A DNA stretch of 64,000 nucleotides from the NCBI GenBank assembly GCA_948567375.1, contig OX419762.1, positions 57,554,841 through 57,618,840 on the forward strand, given 5' to 3'. The position numbers were made by a program, and so were the translations under genes. How positions within the stretch are numbered: the first letter of the stretch is position 1; every line of letters begins with the position of its first letter. The notes beneath the pieces are model-generated. The model was not told the DNA's origin, ran no database searches, and worked only from the letters and a program-made list of their open reading frames with translations. The DNA is from Lunularia cruciata. Its lineage: Eukaryota; Streptophyta; Marchantiopsida; Lunulariales; Lunulariaceae. Positions 30,845 to 44,079 of the stretch are shown here, in pieces.

Positions 30845-32700
30845 TGTGACAACCCAGCAAATATCACTTTTGCAGTAATGGGGTCAGTAGAGTTTGTTCC
30901 CGTAGAGATACTATCCAGAATTGGTCGAATATGAAGACAAAAGTCACAATTGCAGTTCTTCTTGATTGCTTCTTTAATCTCTCAGGTAGAAACTACACCC
31001 AGAAGAGAGTAACAAGCTCACAATCTTGACACCTTGTCACAATTACACACACATAATCACATCATAGCAAATTCTGTCCAAACAACTCTTGATTGTGATG
31101 ATTTAGATTCTCCCAAAGACGGCACTTCACTGCAAAGACCGATTTTGCCTCACAATTGTGTTCCACCCCTCCACTGAAGGCACAACTTCCTTGATCAAAA
31201 TTGCTTCATATCAACTTCGTGCTGCACTCACAAATGCAGAATACTACCAACACTACAATTCCTCTCAAATCTGTCAAGGCATTGCTCCAATGCACTTCAC
31301 TCAGGATCAAACACACAGAATGAAGATCAAGGCTGTAGATTCCAACATCCACATACACACTGACTTGCTCTTTGGAATTCTCCATACACTCACAAACACA
31401 AACACAAAATTGACAATTGGAATTAAGCTTAAGCGACGAGTACTGAGAACATCACTTCACTTTATCTATCTTCAGAAGTATGAATACTGAATAACATCGT
31501 ACTGCGAATGCTCCACTTAAATACTGAAGCAAATGGCAGACTCGCCTACCTAGGCACCGCTTCCTAACATCTTTTCCTACTTACAAATCCCAAGTGACAA
31601 TCTATCTCTTCATATTTGCCTCTTCCTATCTCAAAATAGATACTTATCTCGATCCGATGTCTACCTCATCATCGGCTTCCAAACCCAATGATCTTCTTAC
31701 TATTTCTCCTTCTTCGGGTATATCTACATCTACCAAATCCTTCACTGTTTCTGCTACTTCTTCACTAGAAACTACAATTGCACTAAGGAGTGACTTATCT
31801 AACTCATTATCTCCTGACCAAATCTTCTCTAATGTGTCAATCATCAAGTCTGATGACACCTATACGCCTACTTCTGCAACATCGGGTCTAATTACAATTA
31901 ATTCTTTTGCTAATTCTACTATATCCTCATCAAAAATTGTAATTGAAAGCATGGGTACACTATCTATGCTTTCAATTTGTAACCCACTTTCCCTTAATCA
32001 CTCATGTTACTGACCCGAAGACACTTACAATCTGATCTTGCACTTCGGGTTTATTCACTATTGCTCCTTCTCCTTCAATTCTTGTTCCATCTTCAATCGG
32101 AACTGAAATTGATGTCATGTGTATCCTAACTATCTATTCTTTCTCTATCCTAATTCTCTCTAATGCCTCTAGCAAGATTCTCAAATTCATCTTAGTTGTA
32201 CTTTGAGGTCCAACTATTTCAGATACAGTCGTCTTCATCTTGAGTCGAAGAAGATTCTAACTCAAAGTTGTGTAAACCCAAAGTCCAACATTCGAAGACC
32301 AAAGATGCCAACCCAAAGACACTAAACTACTTTGTATAGTTACTCCCAAAACTTCAAATACTTATAACTTCTTTTAAAGACCTCTAAACTTTACGATTTT
32401 GGTAGCAACAGAAAGCCCTGAACAAGACGCTTCCAACGAGATACAACACATTTGATTTGGACTTGTGAACATTGAGATATAGCCCCCGTAAAAATCTCAA
32501 CCTGTAACTTCCATTCCTCCTTCGGGTTTGCCCTCTTTCAATCCTCACTGAGTGCGTCTTCATCGGACACAAAGTAGACTTCTTTGGGCTTAATCAAAAT
32601 ACAAATTTCCTCTCATTTCTTCTCCATTTGGTTTCAATTTGGTTTAAGCAAGGCACTTCTTCTTCAAAACTCATCCAAAATGAAAAATGTGGGTACCACA
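30845..32700 (-). repeat. F1: solo LTR of family F (1.86 kb) in H1 pol
   Basis: 1,856 bp with termini TGTGACAACCC and GGGTACCACA on plus. The perfect 5-bp TSD is ATATG at 30840-30844 and 32701-32705. The integrase reading of H1 resumes on both sides, proving an insertion. Sense orientation is minus, judged from F3, where a TATA-like box and the U3 ORF point the same way. No internal region is attached. Confidence 0.88.
31641..32060 (-). pseudogene. U3 ORF of F1
   Basis: The minus strand reads LQIESIDSVPMLSITIFDED, then, after one TAG, 31644-31859 open with SSDLMIDTLEKIWSGDNEL and an end DDEVDIGSR. F2 and F3 give matching protein in the same place and orientation, ending EVDIGS. It is highly acidic (many Asp and Glu) with Ile/Val/Leu spacing. 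I recognise no family. It lies within an LTR upstream of the promoter, so it would be the last part of a transcript reading into the 3' LTR, or an independent ORF. Confidence 0.4.
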
Positions 32701-35456
32701 ATATGCATAATTCACTATTATTGTTGTTCAAGATCTTTCACATCAATCAGTTGGCATTTTCTATCAATCCATTTGCCTTTGGGTTGTAGGAGGTGGTTTT
32801 TCTATGTTTGATATGCTAATACTTGGTGAGGGACCCTACTACTTTGTTCAAGAAATGAAATCTCCTGTCACTTAATAACTCAAGAGGACATCTAGATTGG
32901 GAATTGCGGAAGACATTGCAGAAGAAAAACTATGTGACTTTTTTTATCGCATCATTTTTAATAGCCTCTACTTCCACCATCTTTATGGCATAATCAATAC
33001 AAACTAGCACTTATCTCTTTTGTGTGGTTTTTGTAGCAGGTTGCATTGAGCCTATAAAATTGATTCCCTATTTTTTGAATGGAGCAAGAAGAAGGATGGG
33101 TTTAAGAAGCCACTAGGAAGATTATGTTGGTTGGCCCATTTTTTGACATGCATTGCATTGTTTGATGACATGCATCACATTGTTTGATGAATTTGTGCAC
33201 ATCCTTGTTCATGGTTGGCCACCAATATCTTGTTGCCAAAACAATTTCAATGTGTTTTTCAAAGCAAATTTTCCTCCTATGTCTTCCATGTGTAGGGCCT
33301 TTATCACTCCTCCTACTTTGAATAATTCTAGACAATACCAAAGAACCTTATTGGCCCCTAATTTGAACAAATTAGTTCCCTTTATTTGGTATGGGCCTAT
33401 TTTGTGGAGAAAGACTACCCTCTATTCCAAGTGTAATCCTTTTGGATATTGCAACATGTGGAGGTATCTAAACTCAAAAGAGTACATGTTACTTTTGGCA
33501 TCAAAATTTGGAAGATCTCTTTGTCCAAGAATAGGTAGTTCAGATCCTTGGCTTGCTTGCAAGTTTTTTCCTAGACTAAAAATCAGCATTCTTGTATTGA
33601 GATCCTTTCTTGACTTGTATGGTGTAGGTAAATTATTGCAGTAGTAGTACACATTGCACAATTTATCCTAAAAAATTGGCCTCCCTTACCAAATGTTGCA
33701 ACACATAATGGTCTACATGGAAGAAAATTTGTATTCTAACAAGTAGTGATAAACTTCTTACATGCATATACCATCCCAAGGGTTTCCTTCTTTGTGGTGG
33801 AGTATTTTCTTTCTATTGTAGACAATTTTTGACTAGCATAGTACACTAGGTAGTCTTTCTTTTTCTTGTTCTTCTAGCCAAGGATAACTTTGATGGCTAC
33901 CAAGGAAGTGTTAAAATATACATAGAAAGTGTTTCCCCAATCAGGTGCTTGCATCACCAAAGCCTCTACCAACTTTCTTTTTAGGACAACAAAGGCATCC
34001 TCTTGCACCTTTTTCCAGATGTAATCTTTGGCTTTCTTTAAGAACTTTGTTAGGGGAGTTTAAATAGTTGGGGACAAATCTCCTATATTAGCCTACATGG
34101 CCTAGGAATGCTCTTAGCTCATGCAATTTTTTGGGCACCTTGAGAGATTGGATTACTCTCACATTTTCCATGTCCACCTCAACTCTTTGGCCTGAAACTT
34201 GATGTCCTAGAAGAATGTCTTCTATCATGAAAAAGAAGCACTTCTTGGGATATAATGACAACCCATAAGATGTTTGGGGGAGATATGAGAAATAATCCCT
34301 TCTTCTTCCAGAAAAACAAAAATTGTCAATGAAGACCTCTAGGAGTTTCTACAAGTAGTCCTTGAAATGACAATCATCATTTACTAAAAGGTTGCAAGCA
34401 CATTACACAACTAAAATGGCATCTAATTATAGGTATATGTCCTCCAGTTGGTAGTGAAGGTAGTCTTGTCCCTATCTTTATCCCAAATGGAGGCTTGATT
34501 ATGTCCTAAAGCGCCATCTAGGAAACTATAGCATTCATGCCTATAGATAGCACGCAAGAAAGATAAAGGATGGTAGTCTTTCTTTGAGGTTGCATTTAGC
34601 TTACAAAAATCTTGGCATACTTCTTCTTGGGTACTACAAAAATTGGAGACACCCACTCACTACTAAGCACTAGAAAGATGATGCCAATGTTGAGATACTT
34701 ATCAATTTCTTCCTTAACCAACCATGAGTATTGGGGATTGAGCCAATATTGATGTTGTTGGACAGGGACTGATCCTTCTTCTAGGTCAATATAATGTTTG
34801 CCAAACCATCTAGAAATCCCAAGCATTTTCTCAATCTTCTAAGCAAAGATGACCTGATACTCATGGAAGAGGCATTCATAGTTTTCCAACTCCTCTACTA
34901 ACATGAACTTGGAATCTTGAGTGATTTCCCTTTAGCAATTTTCCATCCTGGATAATGATGCCTTCAATATGACTAATGGAACAGATTTTCAAGAGTGCAA
35001 AACCTCCAAAACTTCAAGATGACTATTCTCTTTGGCCTCAAGTTTAATTTTGGAACACTCTAAGTAGTTCACCTCATCTTCTTTTGACAAGCCTTTGGCC
35101 TCCTTTGAGGTTCCTTCCATGTGCACTTTGTCTAAAAACAAGGTCTCTCCTAGATGAGGTACTTTTTTCCAACACATAGTTACATACTTTACTCTAGTGG
35201 AGTTGGGATCAAGGAATGTAATTTTTGTTGGTATCAATTGACCATTACCCTTGCTCCATATAGCCAAGAACTTCCTTTCAGCATGGGGTAACCCATTTTG
35301 GTTACAAGACAAAGAACAATGTAATCTTGTCTAAACATCACCCCACCTATGATAGTAGGTATGTTGGACAACATTCCCAAAATTCCCCGTCAAGTTTGAT
35401 ATGAAAATTAGAGAATATGGGATATTGGTTCAAAAGTTGCATATTCCAATTTGAGC
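32701..35456 (-). pseudogene. H1 pol: RT, RNase H and integrase of an old non-chromodomain gypsy
   Basis: From the right: SSEWVSPIFVVPKKK (near 34640) and, in another frame, CKLNATSKKDYHPLSFLRAIYRHECYSFLDGALGHNQASI (34423-34656, broken here for length by the LRAIYR/HECYSF boundary) are RT motifs. RNase H text lies at about 33700-34070. The integrase zinc finger ATRYWWPTMNKDV to KQCDACHQ is at 33102-33341. Core text with a Y-N-P-K-A-N-G-L-I-E-N motif is near 32780. The RT catalytic motif is not clearly readable. Upstream 34989-35456 is PR-RT spacer. It is heavily decayed, older than A1 or E1, and ends where A3 is inserted. Confidence 0.75.
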
Positions 35457-35515
35457 TATGAGCTGATTTGTCTCTCACTAAAGATGAACCTCTAAAATGG
35501 CTATTAAGGTAGTGT
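35457..35515 (-). repeat. A3 3' LTR, outer 59 bp
   Basis: It starts TATGAGCTGATTTG (family A end TGTGAGCC inverted) and runs to GGTAGTGT, where A2 is inserted. The LTR resumes at 44783. Together they make 700 bp, minus the 4-bp duplication. The left flank is GAGC. Confidence 0.8.
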
Positions 35516-36208
35516 TGTAACACCCATTTGTGCATGTGTGTGGTATTGTGATATTTAGCTTGGTATTACAAGTACTTGAGAGATATTATTTATATAGAAA
35601 TGAAGGATGGTTCTACATTAGTCATGATTAGCTAAATTTAGTCATAGCTAAGATAGAGGGAGATCTTACTTTAGAGAAAGTGGAAAAGATGAGCACCACT
35701 ATTTTGGATTATAGTGTGTTGACTTGGTATTATTCCTAGGTGTTTGGCTTTGAGGAAAGAGTTGAGAACTCTTGAGCCCGCAAGCCTTTTTGTTTTGGAT
35801 TCTTCTATAGTCCAAGGATAGCTCATGTGAAGGAATCATTGACTTAGTGGTTGGGTCAAGATAAGATCACATGCTAGTAGAATATGGCCATGTGAATGGA
35901 CATTCCTTTCTATTTTTTTTACTTTACTTGACTTTTAGTCTAGTAACTTGAGTTACTACGGTAATTAGTAATTTTGGTGCATAACTATTTCACAAGTATA
36001 TAAACAAGGGGTGAGGAGGTACTCATCATCCTTTCATTTGCAAATATCTCTCTCTCATTGAGTTCTCTAGTGAATAATGTCTTGAGTCTTGGAGTGTAAG
36101 CCTTGGAGGAGTATGATGGAGTTGGGGTTCCTTGCCTTCTTAGTCCATGGTGCGCTACCATAATAGCCATCAGAGGTTCATCCTAAGTGAGAGACATGCT
36201 GGCTCATA
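35516..36208 (+). repeat. A2 5' LTR
   Basis: 693 bp, TGTAACACCC to GGCTCATA. It matches the A1 LTR throughout. The PBS TGGTTCCGTTGCCGGG follows at 36213-36228. Confidence 0.93.
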
Positions 36209-36212
36209 TTTT

Positions 36213-36228
36213 TGGTTCCGTTGCCGGG
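36213..36228 (+). promoter_or_regulatory. A2 primer binding site
   Basis: TGGTTCCGTTGCCGGG is identical to A1, four bases after the LTR. Confidence 0.65.
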
Positions 36229-36243
36229 ACCTCTCTAGAAGGT

Positions 36244-36976
36244 TGTAATACTCTGAGGACAAGAGAAGAGAGAAAACACAAATTTCACACTCAAACATTC
36301 GATGCCCCAAAGGAGCACCTTCTCTTTATTATATAAACAAAGAGGATCTCCTCCAAGGAAGCTCCACCATAGGATTAGGGACATAGATAGGTGATATGTC
36401 AGAAAGCTCCACCCTTGGATTACTTACTTGGATGGGTGACATGTTTGGTCTAGGTCCTATCTGGTTGGTCAAGCTTTGACCGAAGGGAATCTTTTAGGGA
36501 ATCTTCTTGTAGGAATCTCAGAATCACGTGAGTAAGGTACCGTTGGAAAGCTCTCGACGAGACAAAGCAGGGAGGAGTAAAGGCCAACCTTTCCTCCAAT
36601 GGGGGGCAATTTGTACATTTTCTAGGCCTAATTCATCCGTTTAGGCTTCAAAATTGCCTTCAAAGATTTCAGGCATATTTCGGTTCCTACTCTATTAGTA
36701 GAAGTCACATTTTGGTGATACCTCTTTCTGATCTGTTTAGTCCATCATGTGTAACATCCTTCCAGATGTTACCAAACCAATTCTCACCTTTAAATCATAT
36801 GTCTAGCTATTGGTTCTAAGGTTTTCAAGTCTATTTTGGTTTCTACCCTATTAGTAGAAGTATTATTTTGGTGATACTTCTATCTTATCTATTTTGACCA
36901 TCATGTATAACGTCATTCTAGATGTTACCAAACCAAATTTCACATCTAGATCATATGGCTAGCTCTTGGTATTACA
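36244..36976 (-). repeat. Solo LTR of family C inside the A2 leader
   Basis: 733 bp, TGTAATACTCTGAGG to GGTATTACA. The TSD is AAGGT (36239-36243) and AAGGC (36977-36981). The empty site is seen in A1 at 3270-3277 (TAGAAGGCAAGA), which confirms the insertion. Confidence 0.93.
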
Positions 36977-37785
36977 AAGGCAAGATAATATTTTGTGTTC
37001 AATTCTATATTAGTCAGAAAGAGGCTATGAGAGCTCACTTGGAGAGAAATTTAGGGGAGGATAGGGCTGAACTTATGTTAGAATTTGGACCTATTTGTAT
37101 ACCTTGTAGTTCATTATGATATCTTTGAGGTGATTTTGTACATCTTGTACAGTTGAGAGGATTTGGAGAGATTGTGTGAGGTGGATTGTAGATTTTGGGG
37201 ATTAAGGTGATTTTGGGCAAAATCTCAAGTTTAGGATCTGGACTTGAAATTTCTACACATGATAATTTGGGTTATCTTTCTATTATCACACTTGAAATTA
37301 TTGTGAGAGGTGCTATGCGCATTGGGTTAGAATTTTTGAAAGTTGATAGGTTAAACTCCTCCCGCAACTGCATGCTCTCTATACAGAGTCTGCCATTTCT
37401 TCAATTTTTAGTGGATTGTTGTGAAATTTTTAAAGAAAATTTAGTGCATTTTATCCTACCTGTTGACACAAAAATTAGACATAGATCATTCTTGAGCAGA
37501 GAGTTAAAGTGAAGGGGGTGGTTTTCAGACCAAATCTGAAACATGTGTGCTGAATAGAAAAGTGTCTAGGCCAAATGGCTTGATAAAAAGATCTAAAATT
37601 TTCCAGGGAAAAATGTCCTAGAGTTGTGATCAAGTGTAAAATCTTTCAGGGGATTGTGAGATACCAACTGCAAAATATGACTAACATTGTGAGGAAGGGT
37701 CAATTTTGCATAATTTAGATTTCATGCATGAGGAGTATGAGGGCAACAAAAAGCATGTTTGAGGGTTTAGACTCATCTTGAGAAC
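36977..37785 (+). other. A2 leader, distal part
   Basis: It corresponds to A1 3272-4099 with substitutions and small deletions. No supported ORF. Confidence 0.6.
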
Positions 37786-38280
37786 ATGGAGGGTCACCAA
37801 GAGTGGAAATTGAGGCTATGCAAGGTTCCCCAAGGGTTTGAGGTGATTGTAGGGGTGGATTTGAGGAGAAGAGAGTCTAGAATAGAATTTGAAGAGAGTG
37901 TTGAGAGGATCCAAAAACCTACACCACTTGGAGGAAAGAGTGAGTCTAAATGCTTTTTATGTGGAGAGAAGGGACATAAGGCAAGTTCATTCCATTGACT
38001 TTTGAGAGCAAGAGATTGTGAGAAAGGAGAGGCTTACTTGAATTGGGTTTGCATGTTGGACCTTCTTCACCAAGATTAGGAAGGAGAAGATCTAAGACTA
38101 AGGAGTTGTGTGAGGTTTGTGGAGTGGAAGGACTTCCAAAAGGACATGAGTGTAGTGGAGTAAAAGCAGTGGAATAAAGGTGGAGTAAAAGCTTTTGGAG
38201 ACTTTAGTGAAGGATCTTGGAGAGAGTCTTAGTACAACTGCAGAAATACTACCACCTTCATCAACTAGTTCTCAAGATTA
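37786..38280 (+). pseudogene. A2 copy of the upstream zinc-knuckle ORF
   Basis: It begins MEGHQEWKLRLCKVPQG and keeps CFLCGEKGHKASS, then a base loss (TCATTCC for TCATGTCC) shifts the frame and stops it at 37998. The remaining sequence to 38280 still matches A1 4320-4573, with an 18-bp duplication (GTGGAGTAAAAGC) near 38155-38192. Residues shared with A1 on both sides of the shift show that this was the same gene before decay. Confidence 0.75.
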
Positions 38281-38521
38281 GTGATGGAGATAATCTTTCA
38301 ACTTATGGATAAATGATCCATGAGAGTTAGATTAATATGCACTCTAGGATTTGATGTTGCTATAGAAATCTTGAAACAACCTGAACTTTTTGTGTTCCGT
38401 AAGGTAGATTATTCTCAAATGGTGTTAGTCATGTATATACTCTATTAGTTAGAGAGTGAGAGCAAAGAAAAGAGAAAAAGAGAAACAAATTGAGAGAAAA
38501 GAAAGATAGTGAGGGGTTAAG

Positions 38522-39770
38522 ATGGGGAAACTTCCGGTTTTCTTTGGCAAGGATAGAGAATATGTGAAGGCTTTTGTGAGAGACTTCAAGAGAGCTTGCA
38601 TAGGGAACAATGAGAGGAAGAAGAATGAATGGGTCTCATTATTACCAGATTTCCTTGAGGATGCAACACTTACATGGGATGAGTCAAAATACCAAAAGAG
38701 AGAGAGGAAAGATGGGGAAGAAGAGTCTTGGGAGAGTTTGACTTCAACACTCATTGAGAGCTTTCTTCTAGATGAGAGTTATGAGAGATTGATGAATGAG
38801 GTTACCTTTCTCAAATAAGGAGGTGGAGAGAAAGTGAGAGTCTATGTGGAAAGAGTGGAAAAGTTAGAGTGTAGATGTTGCGTAGTGTTGAGGAAGGGTG
38901 GGGATGATGTGGAGACTACTATGTTTGGCATAGGGGCCATGCTCACCAAGAATTTGGTGGGAGGGTTGAGACGACAAATTAGAAGCAAGGTGAGATATGA
39001 GAAACCTTCTTCTAAGGTTGAAGCTATCAAGATTGCAATTTGTATGGAGGAGAGTTTGGAAGAGGATGAGAGTGATTTGGTGGTGAAGGAGGTTGTGCAT
39101 CCTCCTCAAGACTACAAGTATGGTGGAACTTCTGATATTTTGGTGGCAAGGGTTGCACCACAAGTAGTTGTTGTTCCAGTTCCTGCATCTCCACCCAAGG
39201 ATCCATTTCAAACCATCACAAAACAACTTGTAGATCTCAAGATCAATGTGATGCAACTATGGGAGAAGAGAGAGGTGGATCAGAATGTAGGATAGGCTTA
39301 GGAGTCATGGAAACTATCCATATAAAGGAGGCCAAAAAACCAACAATTTCAATGATAGAAAGTTTTTTGGTTGTGGAGGAAGAAGCCATATCCAAAGGAA
39401 TTGCCCAAATTCCACTTACCATGGAGGAAAGGGTTATGAGAGAGCCAATAGAGGGAAAGAAGGAGGTAGAAACCCAAGTGGCTCCTAATCCAAACAAAGG
39501 TAAGGAGATAGCATCCATAGATGTGGTTGAGAGCAAGTATGAGAAGGAAGAGTGTTCAAACTCCAAGGGTCTTAATTTGGAGCTTTTGGCACAAGAGAAG
39601 AAGAGAGCTTGTTTGGCAGAGGATGTTCACTCTTCTCAAGGATTTAATCCAAGCAAGGATACTCTTATGTCTACTAGGAGCACTTGCACATCAACACCAT
39701 CAACAACAAAGACTCCAAGGAAGAAGTTGGGGATGGAGGACTTCTTGATTCTAAAGCAACAATAGAACTA
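38522..39770 (+). pseudogene. A2 gag
   Basis: It starts MGKLPVFFGKDREYVKAFV, with the ATG that A1 has lost. The capsid domain reads ATLTWDESKYQ to TFLK, then TAA where A1 has CAA. 38834-39295 continues with VYVERVEKLE. A loss near 39294 shifts the frame, and the knuckle FGCGGRSHIQRNC follows near 39370 with its first Cys changed. 39259-39765 stays open to LILKQQ. It has the same domain order as A1. It is non-functional. Confidence 0.85.
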
Positions 39771-42700
39771 CAATGAATTGGAGGATGTTGGTAGTCACAA
39801 GGCTAACATTGCAGTGCCAATTGATTGCTTTGAACCCTACCTTGAGAAAGTAGCTTAGAGGTGGTTTGAGTTCTACAAGGAGCAAGAGGAAGAAGAAAGC
39901 AAAAGCTCCAATATCAATGGGGTTGGTGGATGCCAAGCCAGCACCATAGGAGGCTTGTGAATATGCGTCCAAGATTGATGTGAGAGTGAATGGTCACAAC
40001 ATCAAGGATGCACTTCCCGGATGAAGATCAGCAGTGAATGCCATGTTAGAAAGGTTGATGAAGAAGTTGGGTATGATACCCTCAAGAACTTCAACATTTG
40101 TGGTGAGCATGGCAAACAAGCAACAAGTTTGACCAATAAAGGTGATGGATAAGGTGGTAGTTTTAGTTATGGGAGTTCAAAATCTCATGACTTTCCAAGT
40201 CTTGAAGGATTCAAGCTATGACTTACTCCTTGGGAGGCCATGGTTGAGAGCAATACGTACAATGGATAGATGGCACAAAGGGTACTTGAGGATTGGGCCA
40301 TCAAACCATAGAGTCACAGTTCTTGTCACTAACACCACTAACACTTCATATTTAGATACACCATCTTCTGATTATTGGGAATCAGATTCTGAAGAAGGAG
40401 CTTCAAGTGTGGACACAAACATGGAGGAGGAGACTTCCATGGAGGAGGATGAATCTGAATCGGATTCAGATGTGTATCCCTTGTGTGCTATGGATTTTTC
40501 ACCTAACCAAGAGTTTTTGAAGGACCTAGATCAATCACCATTGACATTTGAGGAGGTAGAGAGAAAGTTACCTACCCTTAAGTATGGCCCAAATGTTACC
40601 AAGGAGGAGAAGGTGAGATTAGAGGAGATTTTCCACAAGTTCATCCATATGTTTGCTCTCAATTACAAGGATTTGAAGGAAGTCACCTTGGAGGAGCACA
40701 AGATAGAGGTTGAGTCACATACAAGACCAATCCGCCAAAAGCAACGTCACATAAGTCCACCAATATCTTTGGTTGTGAAGGTGGAGATTGATAAGCTCAA
40801 GGAGGTCGGATTTATCTTTGAGGTGGAGAATTCAGAATGGGTGTCTCCAACTGTCATTGTGAGGAAAAAAAATGGCAAGCTTTAGGTATGTGTGGATTAC
40901 AAGAAGCTCAATGCTTTTACCAAGAAGGACTACTACCCATTTCCATTCATTGATGAGATCTTGGAGGAGGTTGTAGGTCATGAGAGGTACAGTTTTGGAG
41001 ATGGTTATAGTGGATATAACCAAATCAAGATTGCACCAGAGCATCAACAACTCACCACATTCACCACACCTTGGGGAACTTACACTTTTAAGGTCATGCC
41101 TTTTGGGCTTTGCAATGCTCTAGCCATATTCCAACGGTTCATGAACAAGGTATTTGAACCTTTCATTGGGAAATTTGTGAGAAACTTCATTGATGACTTT
41201 TGTGTCTATGGGAGCAAGGAGGAGCACTTTGAGCATCTGATCAAGGTCTTGCAATGCTTGGATGAGGCAAATTCATCACTCAACCCAAAGAAGTGCATTT
41301 TTGGATGTGAAGAAGGTTAACTTTTGGGACACATCATCTCTAAGGATGGAATAGCAATTGATCTTGAGAAGGTGAGGAAAATCTTAGACCTTCTATTCCC
41401 TTCAAGCTTGACAAAGTTACGCCAATTCTTGGGGATGGTTGGATACTTTAGGAGGTTCATCTTCTCATTCTCCAACAAGGCTTATGCATTGACCATCTAC
41501 ATGAAGAAGGGTGTAGATTTCATGGTGATTTTGGAGGACAAAGAGGCTCTCAAAGCTTTTGAGGAGCTCAAGCAATCCCTTGTTGTAGCTCCAATTCTTG
41601 CTAAACCTGATTGGAGTAAGCTTTTCATCCTCTACATTGATGCTTCTAATGTAGCTATAGGATGCACTCTTAGTCAATTAGACCAAGACAAACATGATCA
41701 TCCAATAGCTTATGTTAGTAGGTAGATGGTTTCAGCAAAAAAGAACTACTCTATCACGAAGAGAGAAGGGTTGGCAGTGATCTTTGGTCTCAAGAAGTTT
41801 AGACACTACTTGATTGAAGGGAAAGCCACCATTGTCACGGATCACAAGGCTTTGAAGTACATCTTCAACAAGCCTAATGTTGAAAGTAGACTAGCAAGGT
41901 GGATTATACTCTTGTTTGAGTATGACTGCACCATTGAGGATAGGCCATGAAAGAAATATATAAATGCTGATCTTTTATCTAGAGCCTATGATCATGATGG
42001 AGATGAGCCAGTGGATGATTCCTTCTCGGATGAGGAGCTCATGATAATCTCAGTCACTCAAGAGGTTCCAATGGATTACAAGGAGGTTGTGGATTTTGTG
42101 ACAAGAGGTAACTATCCAGAAGGGATGCATGCTAGGGAGAGGAAGGCCCTTGTAGCAAGATCTAGACCTTACACAATGGTGGAGGATATTCTTTTTCACC
42201 AAGGAGCAGGTGGTCTACTTTGAAGAGCAGTGGGTAAGGAAGAGTCTATCCTACTTATGAAGGAGTTTCATGAAGGTTTAGTGTGTGGAGGACACTTTGC
42301 AAGGAAGGTGATTGCTTTCAAGATTCTAGATGCAGGTTACCATTAGAGAGGGATTTTCAAGGATTGTCTTGATTATTGCAAAACTTGTCATGTTTTTCAA
42401 GCTTTTGCTAGAAAGTCTACTTCCACTCCACCACTTAGATCAATTCCATTGCTAGGACCTTTTGAGAAGTGGGGAATTGATTTTGTAGGTCTACTCAATA
42501 GAACCCCAAGGAACAATCAATATATTGTGGTAGTTACTAATTATCTTACCAAGAGGGTTGAGGCTAGACCATTGAGGGACAAGAATGAAGATGAAGTGGG
42601 TAGATTTCTTTATGAATGCATTATCACTAGGTTTGGATGCCCTTTGGAGTTAGTTTTTGATAGAGGAGGAGATTTTATAGGAAGCATCACTCCAGCCATG

Positions 42701-43359
42701 CTCGGACATTTCTCTATCACACATAGAGTAACTACATCCTATAAGCAAATTTCCAATGGCTTGGCAGAGAGAACCAATCAGACCTTGTGCATGATGTCGG
42801 CCAAAGATGCAGAAATGGGGGGGGGGGGGGGGGGGGAAGGGCTAAACATCATTGGGACAAGAGGGTTCATGCAGTTTTGTGGGAGTATAGGATAACCATG
42901 AAGACTTCCACTGGGTATTCTCCATTTCAATTGGTATATGGTATTGTGTCTACCTTACCTATTCACTTTGATCTTCCTACCTTCCAAAGCATACATAGGA
43001 GATTGAAGAAAGCACAAGGAGGTGATACACAGAAGCCAAGTAAGGAACAACTCATGGATTTGGAAAAGGCAAGAGTAGTTGCTATGGTTCAAGTAGAGCA
43101 AGCCCAAAGGAAACAAAAGGAGAGCTATGACAAGAGGCAAGGCAAGAAGAAGGTGAAGCCTTTCAAAGAAGCTGATTGGGTAATGTTGTTTGATTCTATT
43201 CAATTCAAGAGAGTGCAAAAGAAGTTTTTGCCTAAGTATATTGGACCTTTCATAGTGGAGAAGGTGTGGAGCAACTACACTTATGATCTCAAGGAGCTGG
43301 GAGGAAGATACTTTGATAGGATTAACCATGATGAATTAGAAATATATCATAGAAAGTAG
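39771..43359 (+). pseudogene. A2 pol: PR, RT, RNase H, integrase
   Basis: The protease active site is destroyed (the A1 LVDGGS codons read LPG-stop near 40012-40024). Then one frame runs from 40142 with stops at 40883, 41318, 41723, 41948 and about 42221: RT with FIDDFCVYG near 41190, RNase H with ILYIDAS near 41630, integrase with HVFQAFARK (zinc-finger Cys lost), GIDFVGL, DRGGDF and LAERTN. A G20 run at 42817-42836 shifts the frame; the C-terminus continues at 42838-43359 in another frame with KYIGPF. The catalytic acids remain but the frame is broken at least six times. Confidence 0.88.
42817..42836 (+). repeat. G20 homopolymer in A2 integrase
   Basis: Twenty consecutive G where A1 reads GGAGGGGG. 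The locus is 17 bp longer than A1, which shifts the pol frame. Confidence 0.9.
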
Positions 43360-43380
43360 AGAGACCTTCACTTTGAGGAC

Positions 43381-44063
43381 TATAACACCCATTTGTGCAT
43401 GTGTGTGGTATTGTGATATATAGCTTGGTATTACAAGTACTTTAGAGATATAATTTCTATAGAGATAAAGGATGGTTCTACATTAGTCATGATTAGCTAA
43501 AGTTAGTCATAGCTAAGATAGAGGGGACCTTATTTTAGAGGAAATGGAAAAGATGAGCACCACTATTTTGGATTCTAGTGTGTTGACTTGGTATTATTCC
43601 TAGATGTTTGGCTTTGAGGATAGAGTTGAGAACTCTTGGGCCCGCAAGCCTTTTTGTTTTGGATTCTTCTATAGTCCAAGGATAGCCCATGTGAAGGAAT
43701 TGTTGACTTAGTGGTTAGGTCAAGATAAAATCACATGCTAGTGGAATATGGCCATGTGAATGGATATTCCTTTCTACTTTTTGATTTTACTTGACTTTTA
43801 GTCTAGTAACTTGAGTTACTACAGTAATTGGTAACTTTGGTGTGTAATTATTTCACAAGTATATAAACAAGGGGTGAGGAGGTACTCAACATCCTTTCAT
43901 TTGCAACTATCATTGAGTTCTCTAGTGAGCAATGTCTTGAGTCTTGGAGTGTTAGCCTTGGAAGAGTATGATGGAGTTGGGGTTCCTTGCCTTCTTAGTC
44001 CATGGTGCGCTACTATAATAGCCATCAGAGGTTCATCCTGAATGAGAGACAAGCCAGCTCACA
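43381..44063 (+). repeat. Solo LTR of family A inserted just before the A2 polypurine tract
   Basis: 683 bp, TATAACACCC to GCTCACA. The 4-bp TSD is GGAC (43377-43380) and AGAC (44064-44067). In A1 the site is uninterrupted (TTTGAGGACAAAGTG), and here AAGTGAAAACTTAGTCC follows the insertion. It is therefore not the A2 3' LTR, which starts at 44095. Confidence 0.9.
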
Positions 44064-44079
44064 AGACAAAGTGAAAACT

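Noticed and set aside
33153-33644. 163-aa plus-strand ORF as a host gene
   Set aside because: It is antisense to H1 integrase and RNase H, where the minus strand gives the CDACH finger motif.
43381-44063. This LTR as the A2 3' LTR, with 44095-44782 as a tandem extra LTR
   Set aside because: The sequence after it continues the A2 3' region up to the polypurine tract, and it has its own 4-bp duplication (GGAC/AGAC). The 44095 LTR also shares the CATA end with the A2 5' LTR.
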